Shown here: positions 41,379-50,247 of the stretch, piece by piece
Layout: each line of letters opens with the position of its first letter
How positions within the stretch are numbered: the first letter of the stretch is position 1
DNA from: Bacillota bacterium
Lineage (GTDB): Bacteria > Bacillota > Clostridia > Acetivibrionales > DSM-1351
Assembly (NCBI GenBank): GCA_023409265.1
Contig: JAEYHZ010000014.1
Span: forward strand, 372,001-436,000
Reading direction: 5' to 3'
Length of the DNA: 64,000 bases
The notes under the pieces: generated by a model
Told to the model about the DNA's origin: nothing
Database searches by the model: none
The model's input: only the letters and a program-made list of their open reading frames with translations
Position numbers and translations under genes: made by a program

Positions 41379-43082
41379 CTATTTTGCCTGAGCATACCAT
41401 TCATTAACTTCTTTGGTGATCTGGTCACCGCCAAGTTTCTTCCAGTCTGCAACAAACTTATCAAAGCTGTCAATGGATTCACCCATAATAATCTTTGTAA
41501 ATACTTCATCCTCCATAGCTTCAAGCGTAGCCTGCTTTTCAACCATTGTAGCGGTTGCGGAACCATAGAAGAGATTGGTTAACAGATTATTGCTGTCAAC
41601 GTACTTACCGATTATCTCGGCGCTCGATGGTGAACCGAATATTCTTTCATCACCCCAGAAAGTTCTGTCTCCGGCCTTGGATTTCTCAATTTTTTCAAAG
41701 TAACCCATTTCTTCAGAGTTTAGTTTTGAAGTGTCCTTACTTTCTATAGCTGCTACTACGTTTTTGTGAGCATTAAGGTTTTTAAGCGCCGGCTCAACTG
41801 ATACTAATTGGTATTGCCAAACCGATATACCTTCGGGAGTTACACCGTACTTGTCATTTCTTGCCTTTAATTCCGGTGAATTACCCGGTTGGTATCCTAC
41901 GCAGCAGTCTTCAAGGATTTTCATAATTGCTTCAGGATTTTTGCAGTTCTTGCTAACTGCAAAGTATCTTGATACAGGCATTGAAGTAACCGGTGCTGCC
42001 GGCTGTCCGTCGTTGGACAAAAGTTCAATAGACTGCCAGTCAGCCTTTGGATCATTTATTGCACAATCCTTGAGGAAGGCACCCGGCGAGGATAGTCCGC
42101 CATATGTTATTCCGACTTTTCCTGAAGAAACTGTCTCCATTACTTTTGCTCTATCCTTAACACCAAACTCTTTATCTATAAGACCGCTCTTGTACATATT
42201 CTGTAACTGCTGCAATGCCGTCTTAACCTCCGGTTGGATTGAACCGTATACTGCATTTCCTGATGTATCCTTTACCCATCTTCTGGGATAAGCATGGTAA
42301 CCTGCAAATAAGCCTGCAGATGATGCATGTTTATTGTTTACGTCCAGAAAGTTTTTAACTAAAGCAAGACCAAAGGTATCATTCTTGCCATTTTTGTCAG
42401 GATCATTCTTTGTAAAGGCCTCTGCCACTGTGTACAATTCCTGTATGGTCTTAGGCATCTGAAGGCCAAGGTTTTTCAGCCAGTCAGCTCTGATATAGAG
42501 AATCTGCAAACCGTCCACTGATGATGACGTACTTGGTATTGCCATAAGTTTTCCGCCTATCTTTGCAGAATCAAAGCTTGCCTTATCCTGCTCCAATATA
42601 CCTTTTACAAAATCAGATGTATTGTTTTTATACAAATCTGTCAAATCATAGAGCATGTCGTTTTCGGCCAGCTCGATCAATTGCTTGTTTCTAAGCCACA
42701 TAATATCGGGCAGGTCTCCGGATGCAACAGATATATTCAACTTCTGATCAAATTGTTCTTCCGGAACAGTCCAATCATACTTAAGATTTATACCTAAGTC
42801 TTCTTTGTAGTGTGTTATCCAAACATTGCTATCAATATTATCACCAGGTGCAAATTCAATGCCGTTATTGAGGTACCGCCATGCTGTCAAATTAATTTCA
42901 GGTGTGTATTTTTCTAAAAGATTTGCTGGTTTTTGAGCAGCAGCTGTTGATGATAAAGTTGAAGAGCTTGAAGCTGTTGCTTCACTTGTCTTGCTTTCGT
43001 CACTGCCGCACGCTGCCATTAAAACTGTCATCATTACTGCCAATGAAAGAGCTGCAATTCGGGTTAAAGAAAATTTTTTCAT
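41379..43082 (-). CDS. Extracellular solute-binding lipoprotein (LplA-like)
   Basis: A 567-residue ABC binding protein. The signal peptide is followed by a lipobox (TVLMAACGSDE, Cys about residue 25) and a Ser/Thr/Ala linker. The body is a cluster-type sugar-binding fold for large oligosaccharides (ITHYKEDLGINLKYDWTVPE, VASGDLPDIMWL, MYKSGLIDKEF, FYGSATATMVEKQATLEAME). It feeds the permeases at 44733-46532. No ATPase gene is present, as is common; a shared MsmX-type ATPase elsewhere probably serves. A separate promoter with a putative YesN site lies upstream (43122-43187). Confidence 0.92.
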   Translation of the reverse strand: MKKFSLTRIAALSLAVMMTVLMAACGSDESKTSEATASSSSTLSSTAAAQKPANLLEKYTPEINLTAWRYLNNGIEFAPGDNIDSNVWITHYKEDLGINLKYDWTVPEEQFDQKLNISVASGDLPDIMWLRNKQLIELAENDMLYDLTDLYKNNTSDFVKGILEQDKASFDSAKIGGKLMAIPSTSSSVDGLQILYIRADWLKNLGLQMPKTIQELYTVAEAFTKNDPDKNGKNDTFGLALVKNFLDVNNKHASSAGLFAGYHAYPRRWVKDTSGNAVYGSIQPEVKTALQQLQNMYKSGLIDKEFGVKDRAKVMETVSSGKVGITYGGLSSPGAFLKDCAINDPKADWQSIELLSNDGQPAAPVTSMPVSRYFAVSKNCKNPEAIMKILEDCCVGYQPGNSPELKARNDKYGVTPEGISVWQYQLVSVEPALKNLNAHKNVVAAIESKDTSKLNSEEMGYFEKIEKSKAGDRTFWGDERIFGSPSSAEIIGKYVDSNNLLTNLFYGSATATMVEKQATLEAMEDEVFTKIIMGESIDSFDKFVADWKKLGGDQITKEVNEWYAQAK

Positions 43083-43121
43083 AAGTTCCCTCCGATTTTT
43101 GTTTACTGAGGCCTCGGTTTA

Positions 43122-43187
43122 ATTATATGGCCCTAAAGTTGTTAAATACAATATTCATATTTTTACTTTCAAATCATCTCTTTACTT
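43122..43187 (-). promoter_or_regulatory. Promoter and putative YesN operator of the binding-protein gene
   Basis: A 39-bp block (43149-43187) is repeated with one mismatch at 46621-46659. In the minus sense it contains two direct half-sites, AGTAAAGAGATGA and AGTAAAAATATGA, with starts 19 bp apart. A perfect TATAAT -10 (43122-43127) lies 21 bp downstream of the block. Direct half-sites about two turns apart, abutting the -35, are typical of AraC-type activators. Confidence 0.7.
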
Positions 43188-43220
43188 TGAATAGAATTTT
43201 TCCACATATTTTTTAATTTC

Positions 43221-44720
43221 TTACTTAATTTCTTCATAATGTAAGAAGTCAAAATCGGCTCTACCCCTTGCAGTTTCAGTGTTATAGCTAAACAGGCCCA
43301 CCCGTGCGCCCTTCCAATAGCCCTCTCTCAATGTGCAGCTTCCACCCAGCCTGTAATAGTCATGACCGTTTAAACTAAAATAAAACACAGTTTCCCCGGT
43401 AAGATTTACTAAAGTTTTAAACCATATTTCTCCCGGATCAAATTGAGGACCATGGTGGTTGATCCCTCCTGTAACTGCTTCAATGCGGCAAATATTATCT
43501 GCGTATACGGCACCGATCCAGTTTTCCTCTTTGGCGCCCAAATAGCATAAACCAGCGGCTTGTCCTCTTTCCATAAACTGGGCATCCAGCTTGGCTGTTA
43601 TAATACCGGAACTCCCCATCAGTTTTTGTGTCAATGTGTTTCTTGCAGTAAAAATATCCTCAGCAGGCATCGCCATAAGTGACAGATGGCCAGCTCTTAA
43701 GCTCAATGACCAATTTCCCGGAACAGGATTGTGATTCCACTGCCACTGAAGTCCCAGCACAGGAGCATTAAAGTCATCAGAAGCCTGCGGCAGCATAACA
43801 GGATAGGTTTTTCCCACATCGGGCTTCCTGTATATGCTTACCGGCTCCCCATCCTTACCCATCAAGGGCCAATCGTCTACCCAGCTGACCGGCTGAAGGT
43901 GGCATACACGTCCCAGTACACCTGCACTCTGAAAATGCATAAACCAGGTTTCTCCCGACTTCAAGTCCACCAAGCCACCCTGATGAGGCCCATTGACATC
44001 TGTTTTCCCCGTTTGCAGGACGACCCTTCGCTCATATGGGCCGTAGATATTTCCGGAGCGTAAAACAGTCTGCCAGCCCTTCTCTACTCCACCCTCCGGA
44101 ATAATCAGATAATAAAACCCGTTTCTTTTATAAATTTTGGTTCCCTCAGCAATTTTTCCGACGTAAACAATAACCCCTTCATCAAGGAGTTCCTTACCGT
44201 CTGTGCTCATTTTGTGTATTATTATAGGTCCTGCTCCTACTGTACTGTGCCCGAGGTAAGCATTACCATCATCATCCCAGAAAGGGCAGGGATCCTCCCA
44301 GCCTGCCACCCTCCTGACCTCATGCAAGGGAGTCCAGGGTCCTTCGGGATACTCCGCACTGCTCATATACAGTCCTTCATCCGGAGTACAGAAATACACA
44401 TAAAAGCGTCCGTTGTTATGTCTGATGGCTGGTGCCCAGCTGCCCTTGCCGTACCCCTCCATTTCATCATATCTGTCATTGATATCCAGGCGATTGTATA
44501 CCTGGCCGATTATTGTCCAATTTACAAGATCCTTTGAATGTAAGACCTGTATACCCATGTAATGAAAATCCGAGCAAACCATATAGAAGTCGTTACCCAC
44601 CCTGATCACATCAGGGTCTGAGTAGTCGGCATTCAAAACAGGATTTTTGTATAAATTGTTACCTATGTCTCCCCAGGCTTTACCATGAAGTTCTTCGGTA
44701 CCTTTGAATAATTCATCCAT
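43221..44720 (-). CDS. Family 43 glycoside hydrolase
   Basis: A 499-residue GH43 without signal peptide. The five-bladed propeller shows NPVLNADYSDPDVIRVGNDF (catalytic base Asp), GYGKGSWAPAIRHNNGRFYV, AGWEDPCPFWDDDGNAYLGH (pKa-modulating Asp), and AEGTKIYKRNGFYYL (catalytic acid Glu). A C-terminal beta-sandwich follows from about residue 315 (WQWNHNPVPGNWSL; FYFSLNGHDYYRLGG). Family members are beta-xylosidases or alpha-L-arabinofuranosidases, among others. Intracellular location suggests action on imported oligosaccharides. It sits between the permeases and the binding protein. Confidence 0.92.
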   Translation of the reverse strand: MDELFKGTEELHGKAWGDIGNNLYKNPVLNADYSDPDVIRVGNDFYMVCSDFHYMGIQVLHSKDLVNWTIIGQVYNRLDINDRYDEMEGYGKGSWAPAIRHNNGRFYVYFCTPDEGLYMSSAEYPEGPWTPLHEVRRVAGWEDPCPFWDDDGNAYLGHSTVGAGPIIIHKMSTDGKELLDEGVIVYVGKIAEGTKIYKRNGFYYLIIPEGGVEKGWQTVLRSGNIYGPYERRVVLQTGKTDVNGPHQGGLVDLKSGETWFMHFQSAGVLGRVCHLQPVSWVDDWPLMGKDGEPVSIYRKPDVGKTYPVMLPQASDDFNAPVLGLQWQWNHNPVPGNWSLSLRAGHLSLMAMPAEDIFTARNTLTQKLMGSSGIITAKLDAQFMERGQAAGLCYLGAKEENWIGAVYADNICRIEAVTGGINHHGPQFDPGEIWFKTLVNLTGETVFYFSLNGHDYYRLGGSCTLREGYWKGARVGLFSYNTETARGRADFDFLHYEEIK

Positions 44721-44732
44721 ATGCTGACCTCC

Positions 44733-45617
44733 CTAGCCCTTGACACTTCCCATTACAAGGCCCTTCATAAAGTATCTTTGAAGAAACGGATATACTGCCA
44801 GTACCGGTAGTGCCGCCAGGAAAACCTGGGCTGCATTAAAGGTTCTGTTGGATACGTTCCGCATGGTCGCCAGCTCATCGCTGGCACTCATCATTGTGTC
44901 GGCATTTATAATTATTGATCTTAAATAACTTTGCAGCGGCCAATTATCTGTGGAATTCATGTATATAAGACCGTCAAACCAGCCGTTCCAGTGACCCACT
45001 AGTACAAACAGGGACAAAGTCGCTATTGACGGCAGAGAGAGCGGCAATATTATTTTGAAGAGTGTTCTCCAATAATCACAGCCATCAATAAATGCCGCTT
45101 CCTCAATTTCCTTTGGAAGTCCGCGGAAGAAATTCATTAATAGGACTACATTAAATACGGGTACTGCATTTGGAATAATCAATGCCCATATTGAGTCAAT
45201 AAGACCTGTGTACCTTACAACCATGTAAGTCGGTATAAGACCTCCGCCAAAGAGCATTGTAACAATAAAGAACCATGCATATATGTTACGTGCTGAAAAC
45301 TCGGACTTTTCCTTTGCCAGAGGATAAGCGATGAAAATTGTCAAGACCATATTGATAATATAACCCAAACCTACCCTCTTTACTGAAACAAAAAAAGCTG
45401 TTAAAAATTGCTGTTTCTTAAGAGCATATGCATAAGAATCCAATGTGAAATCAACTGGCCAAAGCTTGACAAAACCTGCGGCAGCTGCTGATTTGGAACT
45501 GAAAGAGACTGCTAAAACATTTATTAACGGTAAAAGACAGCCGAAAGCCATCAGACTAAGAAATACATAGTTAAAAATATTAAATGTTCTAGAGCCTAAA
45601 GTTGAATAATTCTTCAT
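44733..45617 (-). CDS. Carbohydrate ABC transporter permease (LplC-like)
   Basis: A 294-residue permease with six predicted membrane helices (NIFNYVFLSLMAFGCLLPLI first) and the EAA loop EEAAFIDGCDYWRTLFKIIL that contacts the ATPase. The C-terminus PFLQRYFMKGLVMGSVKG is diagnostic of CUT1 family second permeases. Partner of the permease at 45633-46532. Confidence 0.93.
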   Translation of the reverse strand: MKNYSTLGSRTFNIFNYVFLSLMAFGCLLPLINVLAVSFSSKSAAAAGFVKLWPVDFTLDSYAYALKKQQFLTAFFVSVKRVGLGYIINMVLTIFIAYPLAKEKSEFSARNIYAWFFIVTMLFGGGLIPTYMVVRYTGLIDSIWALIIPNAVPVFNVVLLMNFFRGLPKEIEEAAFIDGCDYWRTLFKIILPLSLPSIATLSLFVLVGHWNGWFDGLIYMNSTDNWPLQSYLRSIIINADTMMSASDELATMRNVSNRTFNAAQVFLAALPVLAVYPFLQRYFMKGLVMGSVKG

Positions 45618-45632
45618 TTTCTCCCATCCTCC

Positions 45633-46532
45633 CTAGAATATTCTATATCCGGCATACCTATTGGCCAGTTTGTTTGAAAGTAATATCAGAATAAACGAAA
45701 TTACCGATTTAAAAAGACCCACTGCGGTTGCTACACTGTATTGAGCATCAACAAGACCAATCCGGTATACAAGAGTATCAAGAATATCTCCTGTGCTGTA
45801 AACCTGTGGGCTGTATAGATTGAACACTTGATCAAAGCCTGCATTCAATATGTTTCCCAGCGCCAGGACTGTCATAAGTGTGACAATGGGAAGTATTCCC
45901 GGAAGGGTAACATGCAGCGTCTGCCTCCAGCGCCCTGCCCCGTCTACGTATGCAGCTTCATATAAGGCCATATCGATACTTGTAAGAGCGGCAAGGTAAA
46001 TGATGGTATCATACCCAAAATTCTTCCAGGTATTCGTGATTACCAGAGTAAACGGGAACCACTTTGAATCTCCAAGAAAAAATATGGGATCCATTCCAAA
46101 CAGCCCGAGTATTTGGTTGATAATACCGTTGGAGGGAGACAGCACATCCACCAGTATTCCCCCTAATATTACCCATGACAGAAAGTGAGGGAAATAGATT
46201 ATCGTTTGTAAGGTCCGTTTGTATTGTTCTTTTCTGATTTCATTGAGTAATAGTGCAATCACTACCGGAACTATGAGTCCGAAGATGATCTTCAAAAGCG
46301 AAATAAATATCGTATTATATATCACCGACTTGATGTTCGGTAAATTCAGCATGTACTCAAAATTGTCCAACCCCACCCACCTGGATTTGAAAAAGCCTTT
46401 CGCTGGTACAAACTTTTGAAATGCCATTATGATTCCGAACATTGGAATGTAATGATAGATAAATGTTAAGATGACCCCTGGAATAACCATGATATGCAGA
46501 GGTAGTTGCCTCAGCTTTTTTCCGCTGATCAT
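45633..46532 (-). CDS. Carbohydrate ABC transporter permease (LplB-like)
   Basis: A 299-residue CUT1 permease: six helices, first PGVILTFIYHYIPMFGIIMAF, and the EAA loop YEAAYVDGAGRWRQTLHVTL. LplB/YtcP-type length. RBS AAGGAGGAGG. First gene of the transporter block, directly behind the yesMN pair and preceded by a putative YesN site. Confidence 0.93.
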   Translation of the reverse strand: MISGKKLRQLPLHIMVIPGVILTFIYHYIPMFGIIMAFQKFVPAKGFFKSRWVGLDNFEYMLNLPNIKSVIYNTIFISLLKIIFGLIVPVVIALLLNEIRKEQYKRTLQTIIYFPHFLSWVILGGILVDVLSPSNGIINQILGLFGMDPIFFLGDSKWFPFTLVITNTWKNFGYDTIIYLAALTSIDMALYEAAYVDGAGRWRQTLHVTLPGILPIVTLMTVLALGNILNAGFDQVFNLYSPQVYSTGDILDTLVYRIGLVDAQYSVATAVGLFKSVISFILILLSNKLANRYAGYRIF

Positions 46533-46594
46533 AATTGCCTCCTCCTTTAAATTAGCACTTTTGCAAGAGTTGTCGAGATTTACTTACAAGTTAA

Positions 46595-46659
46595 ATTATA
46601 AAGGGGTCATCTTGGCGTAACAATATTCATATCTTTACTTTCAAATCATCTCTTTACTT
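46595..46659 (-). promoter_or_regulatory. Promoter and putative YesN operator of the permease operon
   Basis: The 39-bp block (46621-46659) overlaps the last codons of yesN. It has the half-sites AGTAAAGAGATGA and AGTAAAGATATGA 19 bp apart. A -10 TATAAT (46595-46600) lies 20 bp downstream. It matches the site at 43149-43187 at 38 of 39 positions. Confidence 0.72.
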
Positions 46660-48321
46660 GATGAGTTTTGAGTCTCTATACTCCTGAGGTGTCATATTGG
46701 TTACTTTCTTGAAAAAGCGTGCAAAATTTGTAGCACTCAAATATCCGACTGCCTCCGATATCTCATGAATTTTATAATCCGGAATTTCAAGTAATTTTTT
46801 TGCTTTTTTTATTCTACAATCACTTATGTAGTCCGACAGGTTTGTTCCAGTAACCTGCTTAAAAAGACGGGAAAGATAGGACGGGTTGAAATAAACTGTT
46901 TCTGCAAGCCGTACCAGCGATACTTCATCCTGCATATGAAGATTGTCGTTGATGTGCTTTTGGATAATACTTATTACATCCAGAGCCCTTTTTTCCTCCT
47001 CGGAGTCTTTAATCTCAAAAAGTATATCCCCAAGCTGCCTCAGATATTCCACCGCAAATTTCCAGGACTCGTGATATTCCAGGTTCATCAATTTGTACAT
47101 GCTTATTTTGAAGGCAATTTTTTCTGTCAGATTCCACTTGTTAATATGTGATAAAATTACCAACGCTATTGAGTAATACTGTTCCACTGCTATAATATCG
47201 TGCATGCTCCTGGTAGCCGACAGTTTTTCGGTCAGTGTATTCAGACAGGCTAAAAAATCTTCTTTTGTGCCGTTTTCAAGCATTTCAGCCAGATCCTCGG
47301 TCTTATGCCGGTTTGTAATGTCTTTTACTATTCCTGAATTATGCTGTAAATCCTTCTCCAGAACACTTGTATCTGAGAGAAGCCGACCTTCACCTTTTCC
47401 GAACCGGTAGTTCAATAGCATTTTAAGAGTAAAAAATCTATCATGTAACTCTCTCCAGTTTACTGGAGTGTCGTCCAGAACAAAGGATATGTATCTGCCG
47501 GTTGAACTCATGAAAGATTCCTGTATCAGTTCTGCGATACCTTTTATAAAAGTCAGCATCTCATTCCATGAATTATCATCAGCCGGGCCTGATGCACTGC
47601 AGGCTGGTTGTATAAACCAGACAAGTGTTGAATTATCATTGTTAAAATGTGCAAATCGAGTCTTTGATGATAGATATTTTTCGGCAATATACTTAATGCT
47701 TGTAAACCAGTCAGACTTAACAGAATAAGGGATCCCCCTGGGGATATCATCAATCCTCCCCGCAAGCATGACAACAGGTTCCCTTGCCGATAAAGGAATT
47801 TCAAGTTCATCAAACTGCTGCTGCTTTATTTCAGACATTCTAATCTCATCATTGAGAATTCCTCTTAAATAAATTGTCTGAAGCAAGCTTTTTGTAGTAT
47901 CTATCTGTTCCTGTGCCTGCTTCACCAGTGCAGCTCTTTTCAGATTTTCTTCTATCTTTCCTGCAGCGCTGGTTACTGCATCAATGATTTTTCCATATCC
48001 CTCCGTTTTAAGAATATAACTTACCCCTTCAGTTTGAATAGCTGTGTAAACATATTCAAATTCACTGTAGCCTGTAAGAAATATTACTTTGCATTCAGGC
48101 CATTTGCTGCGGATAATTTCCAAAAGCTGCAGGCCAGTCATACCAGGCATGCAAATATCGGTGAGTACTATGTCAATTCTGGTTCTGCCAAGTAAATTCA
48201 AGGCTTCCTGGCCTGAATAAGCCTTGTAGACATCCAGCTCAACCTCTCTGATATTGTTGAAAACCTCACAAAGTCCATCTGCAATTATTCGCTCATCATC
48301 TACTATCAGCAATCTATACAT
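46654..48321 (-). CDS. YesN-type response regulator, AraC output
   Basis: A 555-residue regulator. Residues 1-120 are a receiver domain (LLIVDDERIIADGL; IDIVLTDICMPGMTGLQLLE with the phospho-Asp; KVIFLTGYSEFEY; ILKTEGYGKII). There is a long middle linker, and C-terminal residues 450-550 are an AraC DNA-binding pair of HTH motifs (VRLAETVYFNPSYLSRLFKQ; IHEISEAVGYLSATNFARFF). With the YesM kinase it senses sugar outside and activates the transport operon. Likely binds the repeated site at 43149 and 46621. Confidence 0.92.
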   Translation of the reverse strand: MYRLLIVDDERIIADGLCEVFNNIREVELDVYKAYSGQEALNLLGRTRIDIVLTDICMPGMTGLQLLEIIRSKWPECKVIFLTGYSEFEYVYTAIQTEGVSYILKTEGYGKIIDAVTSAAGKIEENLKRAALVKQAQEQIDTTKSLLQTIYLRGILNDEIRMSEIKQQQFDELEIPLSAREPVVMLAGRIDDIPRGIPYSVKSDWFTSIKYIAEKYLSSKTRFAHFNNDNSTLVWFIQPACSASGPADDNSWNEMLTFIKGIAELIQESFMSSTGRYISFVLDDTPVNWRELHDRFFTLKMLLNYRFGKGEGRLLSDTSVLEKDLQHNSGIVKDITNRHKTEDLAEMLENGTKEDFLACLNTLTEKLSATRSMHDIIAVEQYYSIALVILSHINKWNLTEKIAFKISMYKLMNLEYHESWKFAVEYLRQLGDILFEIKDSEEEKRALDVISIIQKHINDNLHMQDEVSLVRLAETVYFNPSYLSRLFKQVTGTNLSDYISDCRIKKAKKLLEIPDYKIHEISEAVGYLSATNFARFFKKVTNMTPQEYRDSKLIK

Positions 48322-50046
48322 TTAATCCTCCTTTTGGGCAATTATGGCTACAGTAACCCTCAAACCGCCCATCTCACCAATATCAAGCCTTAGGCCGCTT
48401 TGCTGCCCATATCTCAACCTTAAACGCTGATGAATATTTTGCAGTGCAGTGACTTCAGCGCTTTCAGAATCGTCCTCCAATGAACTCCTCATTGTATTGA
48501 GTATTTCCTCGTCAAGCCTGTCTCCATTATCCTCAATGGTTATGGTATATTCATCATCGGCTTTTTCAAATTTAATCAGAAGCAGCCCATTTCCATTAGC
48601 CCCAGTCAATCCATGCTCAAAGGCATTTTCGATTAACGGCTGCAATATAAGTCTTGGCACTACCAACTCCTTAAAGTCCTCGGGAAGCTGATCAAAGACG
48701 ACTTTTATCTGGTTTGAAAACCGCATAGCCTGTATTTCCGAATAAACCCTTGCATGATTTACCTCTTTATCTATGGGTACTTCATCTGCAGCATTTCTTG
48801 TTATAAATTGGAAATACTGTCCCAGTTGTTCTGTAAATACTTCAAGATTCTCATAATCTCCTATACGGGCCATAGTGTTTAAAATAAAAAAACTGTTATA
48901 TAGAAAATGAGGTCTAATCTGAGACTGAAGCTGCTTCATCTCAGCCCTCTGAACCAGTATTTTCTGCTTGTAGACCTGGTCAACAAGTGTTTTTAGATTC
49001 TCGACCATTACATTGAAACGATGGTAAATATATCTGAATTCATCATTGTGCTTATGTTCAATGTTAATTTCAAAATCGCCTTTTTCAACTCTTTTGAAGG
49101 AGGCAGCCAGTTTGCTGATAGGTTTATGGATAAACTTATACATGTACATTGAAAACAGCACAATAATAACAACTGCCGATACTGTCAGCAGCAGAAACCA
49201 TCTGCTGTATTTCTCCAGATCATGAAATACCGAATCTTCAGGAAGGTACTTGCATAGGGTAGAGTTAAAAACAGTGGACGTGACAGACACAGCCATATAG
49301 CTGTTATTGTCAACAACTACCACCTCGGCACTTTTATCTTTTTGAGTTATATTACTGTAGACATTCTTGTTTAAAGTCGTATTTACAGAGGCTATCATAG
49401 ATTTATTGGTATTGTTAACAAACATAACCCCCTCTTTAGGGTTTTGAGCCATTGACTGCAGGGCCTCCACAATTTTACTTTTAGATAGCTCTATTACTAT
49501 TATGAAAAGCTTGTCCTTTTTACTGGTCATGTAGGAGTAGGGGTAGGAGACCGTCATGTATTTTATCACATTGTTTTCTACAATTGAATCCGGTTGAACT
49601 TCCACATACTTCATTTTTTCGAACAGCTCCTGATCAAAATCTGATATTGAGGTGGAAGATATCGTCCGTTTAAGAGCCGGAACCATAACGTAGATATCTC
49701 CAATGTATTTACTGCTGCTTTTGATGGCATCCAGCCTTTGCTGGACTCGAAGAATCCGTTCCATTCGCTCTATACGGCTTAAGGATTCCGGGATGGCGGC
49801 AAGTCTATTGAGGTCACTATCGTTAACAAGGCCAACCTCGAGTGCCCTGACCCTGTTAATGTCATTTTCAAGGCTGTCCCTATAAAAAGAAAGCTGTGAT
49901 ATCATTGAATTTGAAATCTCTTTTCTCAGGGTGCTTATACCCAGATCGTATATTACGACACTGAGAATATAGACAGGCAGTAAGATTAGAATAAAAGAGA
50001 TTATCAATCTCTTTAAAACGGATTTGCGCCACAATTCTTTTTTCAT
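48322..50046 (-). CDS. YesM-type sensor histidine kinase
   Basis: A 574-residue membrane kinase. The first helix is LKRLIISFILILLPVYILSV, followed by an extracellular dCache-like sensor (about 30-280), a second helix WFLLLTVSAVVIIVLFSMYM, and HAMP. The His_kinase region is QLQSQIRPHFLYNSFFILNT (phospho-His), and the HATPase_c region has LQPLIENAFEHGL and TIEDNGDRLDEE. Stop and yesN start abut; co-transcribed. Confidence 0.92.
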   Translation of the reverse strand: MKKELWRKSVLKRLIISFILILLPVYILSVVIYDLGISTLRKEISNSMISQLSFYRDSLENDINRVRALEVGLVNDSDLNRLAAIPESLSRIERMERILRVQQRLDAIKSSSKYIGDIYVMVPALKRTISSTSISDFDQELFEKMKYVEVQPDSIVENNVIKYMTVSYPYSYMTSKKDKLFIIVIELSKSKIVEALQSMAQNPKEGVMFVNNTNKSMIASVNTTLNKNVYSNITQKDKSAEVVVVDNNSYMAVSVTSTVFNSTLCKYLPEDSVFHDLEKYSRWFLLLTVSAVVIIVLFSMYMYKFIHKPISKLAASFKRVEKGDFEINIEHKHNDEFRYIYHRFNVMVENLKTLVDQVYKQKILVQRAEMKQLQSQIRPHFLYNSFFILNTMARIGDYENLEVFTEQLGQYFQFITRNAADEVPIDKEVNHARVYSEIQAMRFSNQIKVVFDQLPEDFKELVVPRLILQPLIENAFEHGLTGANGNGLLLIKFEKADDEYTITIEDNGDRLDEEILNTMRSSLEDDSESAEVTALQNIHQRLRLRYGQQSGLRLDIGEMGGLRVTVAIIAQKED

Positions 50047-50193
50047 TTAAGCCTCCACAAAAACGATTTTATCCCGGTTTGTTCTTTATAAAATTATTTT
50101 ATATAAGTCTCTAATTAATATTTTCCCATTATAATCTTTAAATTTAAAACTTTCAATATTCTTAAAATGAGAATTGCATGACCAAAAAATGGC

Positions 50194-50235
50194 AAAAAAA
50201 AGAACCTTGCTTTATTTAAATAAGCAAAGCTCTTT
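50194..50235 (-). terminator. Terminator of ftsH
   Basis: A 14-bp stem with two wobbles (AAAGAGCTTTGCTT / AAGCAAGGTTCTTT, minus sense) and a run of eight U residues, right after the ftsH stop. Confidence 0.88.
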
Positions 50236-50247
50236 ATATTTATCTTT

